A stretch of 64,000 nucleotides of DNA. Origin: Terrimesophilobacter sp963702165 (GTDB taxonomy: Bacteria; Actinomycetota; Actinomycetes; Actinomycetales; Microbacteriaceae). This document shows, piece by piece, positions 60,286 to 64,000 of this stretch. Within the stretch, counting starts at the first letter, position 1; each line of letters begins with the position of its first letter. Below the pieces are notes generated by a model that ran no database searches, was not told the origin of the DNA, and worked only from the letters and a program-made list of their open reading frames with translations. Both the position numbers and the translations under genes were made by a program. The stretch covers positions 806,001 through 870,000 of the forward strand of contig OY969722.1 of NCBI GenBank assembly GCA_963702165.1. Direction: 5' to 3'.

Positions 60286-60852
60286 ATGACCGCGGTCCTC
60301 TCCCCCAGCCGGCTCGCGTCGCTGCTCGACGACGACGACCTGCCGATGGCGGAGCTGTGCGCGGCCCGCCTCGATGGCGAGTTGTTCGGGATCGGCGAGG
60401 GCTTCGCTCCGGTCGATATGGCCGAGACGACCCTGCTGCGCGCACTCTCGGTGGCCCGCCTGACGCGTGGTCGGCTGATAGCGGAACGTGCGACCGCGGC
60501 ATGGATTCTCGGCGCGACGCCGACGGTGCCGGACCGTCACCAGTTCTGCGCTCCCCTCTCGGCGCGCTCACGCCCGGCGTACCCGGCAAGGGTCACGGTG
60601 CGCGAGGTGGTCATCGGCCCTGCCGACTGCACCGAAATCGGCGGTGTCCAGGTCACCACAGAGCTGCGCACCATCCTCGATCTGGTGCGCTTCAGTGAGC
60701 CGTTCGATGAGCGCGCCGCTGCCATGGTGTCGGCGCTGGCCGACCTCGGCGGCCTCGACCGCGCGCACATCCGCCAGGTTGCGCTGGGTCGCCGGAACCT
60801 GCCGAACAAGAGGCTCGCGCTGCGCCGACTCGCCTTCGCGCTCGGCGCGTGA
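60286..60852 (+). CDS. Uncharacterised protein, resembles AbiEi-type antitoxin C-terminal region
   Basis: A 188-residue soluble protein. The segment VREVVIGPADCTEIGGVQVTTELRTILDLVRF and the earlier RATAAWILGATP resemble the AbiEi-type proteins frequent in Microbacteriaceae. The middle, with DRHQFCAPLSARSRP, is variable in that group. No AbiEii-type nucleotidyltransferase toxin lies beside it, so a toxin-antitoxin role is doubtful. The ATG is 91 bp after the DUF349 stop. It converges on the next gene. The family call is from pattern memory only. Confidence 0.6.
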   Translation: MTAVLSPSRLASLLDDDDLPMAELCAARLDGELFGIGEGFAPVDMAETTLLRALSVARLTRGRLIAERATAAWILGATPTVPDRHQFCAPLSARSRPAYPARVTVREVVIGPADCTEIGGVQVTTELRTILDLVRFSEPFDERAAAMVSALADLGGLDRAHIRQVALGRRNLPNKRLALRRLAFALGA

Positions 60853-60870
60853 CCTATGCGACGCGAGACA

Positions 60871-61245
60871 TCACTGCCTTACCCGCAACTCATCGAGACG
60901 TCTCTCGATCACCGCGCCCGCCGGGAATGACTGGGCAGCCTCCGCAAGCATGGCTGCCAGTTCTGCCGTGTTGTCGACCGGCCATCCCTGCACCGAGAGA
61001 CTCCCGTGCAGTGCTGCCACCAAATCGTCGTGAGTGAAGCCGTACAACTCCTTCACCATCGCGGTCGTCGTCGCACGATGCGAACTCATCCCCGCGAATC
61101 CACGTCCGCAACCGCACGGTCCGTCCGGATTCTCCTGATCAGCGCGACATGCAATTGAGATCCAGACCAATTCGCCTTCGATGCACCAGTGATAGTCGTT
61201 CTCGCGCACACCCTGAGTGGCCGACGTGGCGACGAGTACCTTCAT
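60871..61245 (-). CDS. Small cysteine-containing protein of unknown function (DUF7715-like)
   Basis: A 124-residue protein starting MKVLVATSATQGVRENDYHW. A cysteine cluster, CRADQENPDGPCGCGRGFAG, is followed by a helical C-terminal half (FTHDDLVAALHGSL, AAMLAEAAQSFPAG). The Cys/His set (CIEGE, C, C, C, H) could bind a metal. The ATG at 61245 follows GGAGCGGAG. Similar small proteins occur scattered in actinobacteria. Base composition is slightly lower in GC than the neighbours and the gene is an orphan between conserved blocks, so it may be a recent arrival. Confidence 0.65.
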   Translation of the reverse strand: MKVLVATSATQGVRENDYHWCIEGELVWISIACRADQENPDGPCGCGRGFAGMSSHRATTTAMVKELYGFTHDDLVAALHGSLSVQGWPVDNTAELAAMLAEAAQSFPAGAVIERRLDELRVRQ

Positions 61246-61360
61246 GCTCCGCTCCCTTACGTCAATAGACTCGACAACGCCCGGCAACGTCAATTGCTTG
61301 CACGGTAGCTGCGACATCCGACATTGGACGTGCGCGACAGAACGAGCCGCGACTACGCGT

Positions 61361-61488
61361 CTGGTGAACGCTAGTTCGCGTCACTATAGGAACGCCTTCG
61401 GCGTGTCCCCTTGTCTGGTGAACGCTAGTTCGCGTCACTATAGGAACGCCTTCGGCGTGTCCCCTTGTCTGGTGAACGCTAGTTCGCG
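61361..61488. repeat. 54-bp tandem repeat (2.4 units) at the 3' end of relA
   Basis: Two identical 54-bp units, 61361-61414 and 61415-61468, are followed by a 20-base partial unit at 61469-61488. The partial unit is the last codons and stop of relA itself. Each unit contains a copy of the relA stop region (CTAGTTCGCG on this strand) and a small hairpin ACGCC-TTC-GGCGT. In the relA-proximal copy, GGTGAACGC-N6-GCGTTCACC (61471-61494) forms a perfect 9-bp inverted repeat around the stop codon. The array may act as a repeated terminator or be a recent slippage duplication. Confidence 0.85.
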
Positions 61489-63746
61489 TTCACCCGGTAC
61501 ACGTCATAGACCTGGTCGATGCGGCGCACAGCGTTCAGCACCTTCTCCAGGTGGGTGGTGTCGCCCATCTCGAACAGGAACCGACTGAGCGCCAGCCGGT
61601 CACTCGAGGTCGCGACGGTCGCCGACAGAATGTTGACGTGGTGCTCGGAGAGCACCCGGGTCACATCCGAGAGCAGGCCAGCGCGGTCGAGCGCCTCGAC
61701 CTGGATCTGCACCAGGAAGACGCTCGAGCTCGTCGGCGCCCACTCGACTTCGATCATCCGGTCGGGCTCCGCGAGCAGCGCCTTGACGTTCACGCACTTC
61801 CGCTGGTGCACAGAGACCCCAGCACCGCGCGTCACAAAGCCGACGATCTCGTCGCCCGGGACCGGCGTGCAGCACTTCGCGAGCTTCACCAGAATGTCGG
61901 GCGCACCGCGCACGAGCACACCCGAGTTGCTGTTGCGCAGCGGCGTGGCACGACCCGGACGGAACGGCAGCTCAGGAACATCGTCCGGCTCGGTGGCGAC
62001 AAGCGCGAGCACCTTCTCGATCACCGACTGGGTTGAGACGTGCCCCTCGCCGACGGCGGCGTACAGTCCGGAGACGTCCTCGTACCGTAGCTGCGCGGCG
62101 ACCTCGTTGAACGAGTCCTGGCTCATGAGCTTCTGCAGCGGCAGGTTCTGCTTGCGCATCGCCCTGGCGATGGCGTCCTTGCCCTGCTCGATGGCCTCTT
62201 CGCGGCGTTCCTTGGTGAACCACTGCTTGATCTTGTTGCGCGCTCTGGTGCTCTTGACGAACGCCAGCCAGTCCTGGCTCGGTCCAGCATCCGGATTCTT
62301 CGAAGTCAGCACCTCGACGACCTCACCGCTTGTGAGCGGGGTGTCAAGCGGCACCAGCCGGCCGTTGACCTTCGCGCCCATGGTGCGGTGGCCGACCTCG
62401 GTGTGCACCGCATAGGCGAAATCGACGGGAGTCGCTCCCGCAGGTAGGCCGATGACCTTGCCCTGCGGGGTGAACACGTAGACCTCTTTGGCGCCGATCT
62501 CGAAGCGCAGCGACTCGAGGAACTCGTTCGGGTCGCTGGTCTCGGCCTGCCAGTCGGAGATGTGCGCGAGCCACGCCATCTCGGTGCTGCCGGCGAACGC
62601 CTTCTCCGGCAGCTTGCCGGCCATCCGCTCCTTGTACTTCCAGTGCGCGGCGACACCAAACTCGGCGCGCTGGTGCATCTCCTCGGTGCGGATCTGCAAC
62701 TCCACGGAGCGGCCGTGCGGGCCGATCACCGTGGTGTGCAGCGACTGGTACAAATTGAATTTCGGGGTGGCGATGTAGTCCTTGAAACGGCCGGGCAGCG
62801 GGTTCCAGCGCGCGTGGATCGCCCCGAGCACCGCATAGCAGTCGCGCACTGAGTTCACCAGCACGCGCACGCCGACGAGGTCGTAGATGTCGTCGAATTC
62901 GCGCCCGCGTTGCACCATCTTCTGGTAGATCGAGTAGTACTGCTTCGGCCGGCCCATGATCCGACCGCGGATCTTCGATGCCTTGAGGTCCTCGGTCACC
63001 GCATCGATGACCTCCTGGATGAAGCCCTCGCGCTCGGGGTTGCGCTGTTTGACGAGCGACTCGATCTCGACGTAGATCTTCGGGTACAGCACCGCGAACG
63101 AGAGGTCTTCGAGCTCCAGCTTGATGGTCTGGATACCCAGCCTGTGTGCCAGCGGTGCATAGATATCGAGCGTCTCCTGCGCCTTGCGCCGGGCGGAGTC
63201 GCCATCGACGAAACCCCAGGTGCGGGCGTTGTGCAGCCGGTCGGCGAGCTTGATGACGAGCACCCGGATGTCCTTCGACATCGCGACGACCATCTTCCGG
63301 ACGGTCTCGGCCTGGGCACTGTCACCGTACTTGAGCTTGTCCAGCTTGGTGACACCGTCCACGAGCATTGCAACCTCGTCGCCGAAGTCGTCGCGCAGGC
63401 TCTCGAGCGTGTAATCGGTGTCCTCGACCGTGTCGTGCAGCAGCGCGGCTGCGATCGTCACCGGGCCGATGCCGAGGTCGGCGAGAATCGTCGCGACGGC
63501 GAGCGGATGCGTGATGTACGGCTCGCCGCTCTTGCGCAGCTGGCCTTCGTGGGCGCGTTCCGCAGCGACGTAGGCGCGCTCGATGATGCCGGTTTCCGCC
63601 TTGGGATGGTGGGTGCGGACAGTCTTGATGAGCGCCCCGACCGTACCGGCGGCCTGGCCCTTGGAGAAGATGCGCGGGAAGAGGGCGCGCCGCAGTGCGA
63701 CAGGTGCTGTGGGACCCTGCGCAGAGCCCGATCGTGTATCGGTCAT
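61479..63746 (-). CDS. relA: Bifunctional (p)ppGpp synthetase/hydrolase
   Basis: The long RelA/SpoT homologue controlling the stringent response. The 755-residue protein has an N-terminal HD hydrolase (H66, H80, HDTVED at 104-109). The synthetase domain follows with EFDDIYDLVGVRV and RFKD, the RXKD motif of bifunctional Rel enzymes and not the EXDD of E. coli RelA. A TGS domain (VFTPQGKVIGLPAGATPVDFAYAVH), a CC/zinc-finger-like segment KCCTPVPGDEI and a C-terminal ACT domain (DRAGLLSDVTRVLSEH) complete it. The frame is intact. It lies downstream of secF, the conserved secDF-relA order. Confidence 0.96.
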   Translation of the reverse strand: MTDTRSGSAQGPTAPVALRRALFPRIFSKGQAAGTVGALIKTVRTHHPKAETGIIERAYVAAERAHEGQLRKSGEPYITHPLAVATILADLGIGPVTIAAALLHDTVEDTDYTLESLRDDFGDEVAMLVDGVTKLDKLKYGDSAQAETVRKMVVAMSKDIRVLVIKLADRLHNARTWGFVDGDSARRKAQETLDIYAPLAHRLGIQTIKLELEDLSFAVLYPKIYVEIESLVKQRNPEREGFIQEVIDAVTEDLKASKIRGRIMGRPKQYYSIYQKMVQRGREFDDIYDLVGVRVLVNSVRDCYAVLGAIHARWNPLPGRFKDYIATPKFNLYQSLHTTVIGPHGRSVELQIRTEEMHQRAEFGVAAHWKYKERMAGKLPEKAFAGSTEMAWLAHISDWQAETSDPNEFLESLRFEIGAKEVYVFTPQGKVIGLPAGATPVDFAYAVHTEVGHRTMGAKVNGRLVPLDTPLTSGEVVEVLTSKNPDAGPSQDWLAFVKSTRARNKIKQWFTKERREEAIEQGKDAIARAMRKQNLPLQKLMSQDSFNEVAAQLRYEDVSGLYAAVGEGHVSTQSVIEKVLALVATEPDDVPELPFRPGRATPLRNSNSGVLVRGAPDILVKLAKCCTPVPGDEIVGFVTRGAGVSVHQRKCVNVKALLAEPDRMIEVEWAPTSSSVFLVQIQVEALDRAGLLSDVTRVLSEHHVNILSATVATSSDRLALSRFLFEMGDTTHLEKVLNAVRRIDQVYDVYRVNAN

Positions 63747-63810
63747 TGCGCCTCCTCCACTGGCAAAACTAACACCGGGGCCCTGAGATTCCGCGGCTGT
63801 TCGCTACCGG

Positions 63811-64000
63811 CTAGGCGATGCTCGCCTTGCGGGCCGCGATCAGCCGCTGCTCCTGCTTCTTCAGCTCCGGCTCGTTCTGCCGCAGGTGCGCGTACAGCGG
63901 CGCTGCGATGAAGATCGTCGAGTAGGTACCGACGAGCATGCCGATGAACAAGGCGAGGGCGATGTCGCGCAGCGTGCCTGCGCCGAGCAGCACCGATCCG
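63811..64000 (-). CDS. secF: Protein translocase subunit SecF (C-terminal end only)
   Basis: The last ~62 residues of SecF are visible. The final membrane segments (LGAGTLRDIALALFIGMLVG, TYSTIFIAAPLY) are followed by a charged tail ending ARKASIA at 63811. The start lies beyond the window edge. SecF with SecD uses the proton gradient to help Sec export. It lies 64 bp upstream of relA on the same strand. Confidence 0.9.
   Translation of the reverse strand, partial: GSVLLGAGTLRDIALALFIGMLVGTYSTIFIAAPLYAHLRQNEPELKKQEQRLIAARKASIA

Noticed and set aside
60286..60852. A type IV toxin-antitoxin locus
   Set aside because: Only a weak AbiEi-like resemblance is visible, and no nucleotidyltransferase toxin gene lies beside it.
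61361..61488. CRISPR array
   Set aside because: The units are contiguous with no spacers, there are only 2.4 of them, and no cas gene is present.

Overview
The window looks like core chromosome of a high-GC actinobacterium, most likely Microbacteriaceae (order Micrococcales). The evidence is a four-S1-repeat RpsA, a PdtaR-type ANTAR regulator, a mihF domain apparently fused to gmk, a fused CydDC exporter, an HGxxPAAW protein inside the trp genes, and gene blocks in the same order as Mycobacterium tuberculosis (uvrB/coaE/rpsA/polA/pdtaR/cyd/pyk/lgt/trp/his; pyrR-pyrB-pyrC-carA-carB-pyrF-mihF-gmk-rpoZ-coaBC-metK; efp-nusB-aro-mltG-ruvX-alaS; relA-secF). The family is inferred from content and order; no 16S gene is present.

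Layout. 1-7.3 kb (minus): cydA-cydB-cydDC followed by the start of uvrB. At 7.35-7.46 kb a control region with three dyads separates this operon from a divergent BlaI-type repressor and M56 metalloprotease. 8.8-17.8 kb: coaE, a repeat-bearing intergenic region, rpsA, a TIGR01777 epimerase, a DUF885 protein, polA, a PaaI-like thioesterase and PdtaR. tRNA-Leu(CAA) lies at 17.88 kb. 18.2-28.2 kb: a minus-strand run hisE-hisG-hisF-hisI-trpE-(TIGR02234)-(HGxxPAAW)-trpC-trpB-trpA-lgt-pyk. 28.4-36.6 kb: FKBP, rpe, rsmB, fmt, priA, metK, coaBC, rpoZ. 36.7-46.2 kb: mihF-gmk and the pyrimidine operon, with a PyrR-binding motif just upstream of pyrR. 46.3-55.4 kb: nusB, efp, then aroB/aroK/aroC/aroE/mltG/ruvX/alaS as a chain of overlapping genes. 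55.4-64 kb: a small membrane protein, rpsD, rarA, a peptidyl-prolyl isomerase, a DUF349 protein, two small unknown genes, relA with a tandem repeat at its 3' end, and the end of secF.

Sequence quality strongly affects the reading. Genes at 5.3-7.3 kb (cydAB) and 28.8-35.1 kb (rpe, rsmB, fmt, priA, metK) are broken by many single-base indels. Scattered ones also hit polA, hisF, hisG, coaBC, mihF-gmk, pyrF, carB and aroK. Where I could place the change from protein conservation it is nearly always one extra base, and a recurrent form turns CGGA into CGCGA. I read this as consensus error in an insertion-prone long-read assembly, not gene decay, because essential neighbours are hit together without substitutions or larger deletions.

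I found no clearly new multi-gene system. The most interesting items are the BlaI/M56 pair with triple operators facing the cytochrome bd operon, the PyrR-binding leader and apparent PyrR-PyrB fusion, two families of short intergenic inverted repeats, and the 54-bp tandem duplication carrying the relA stop codon.
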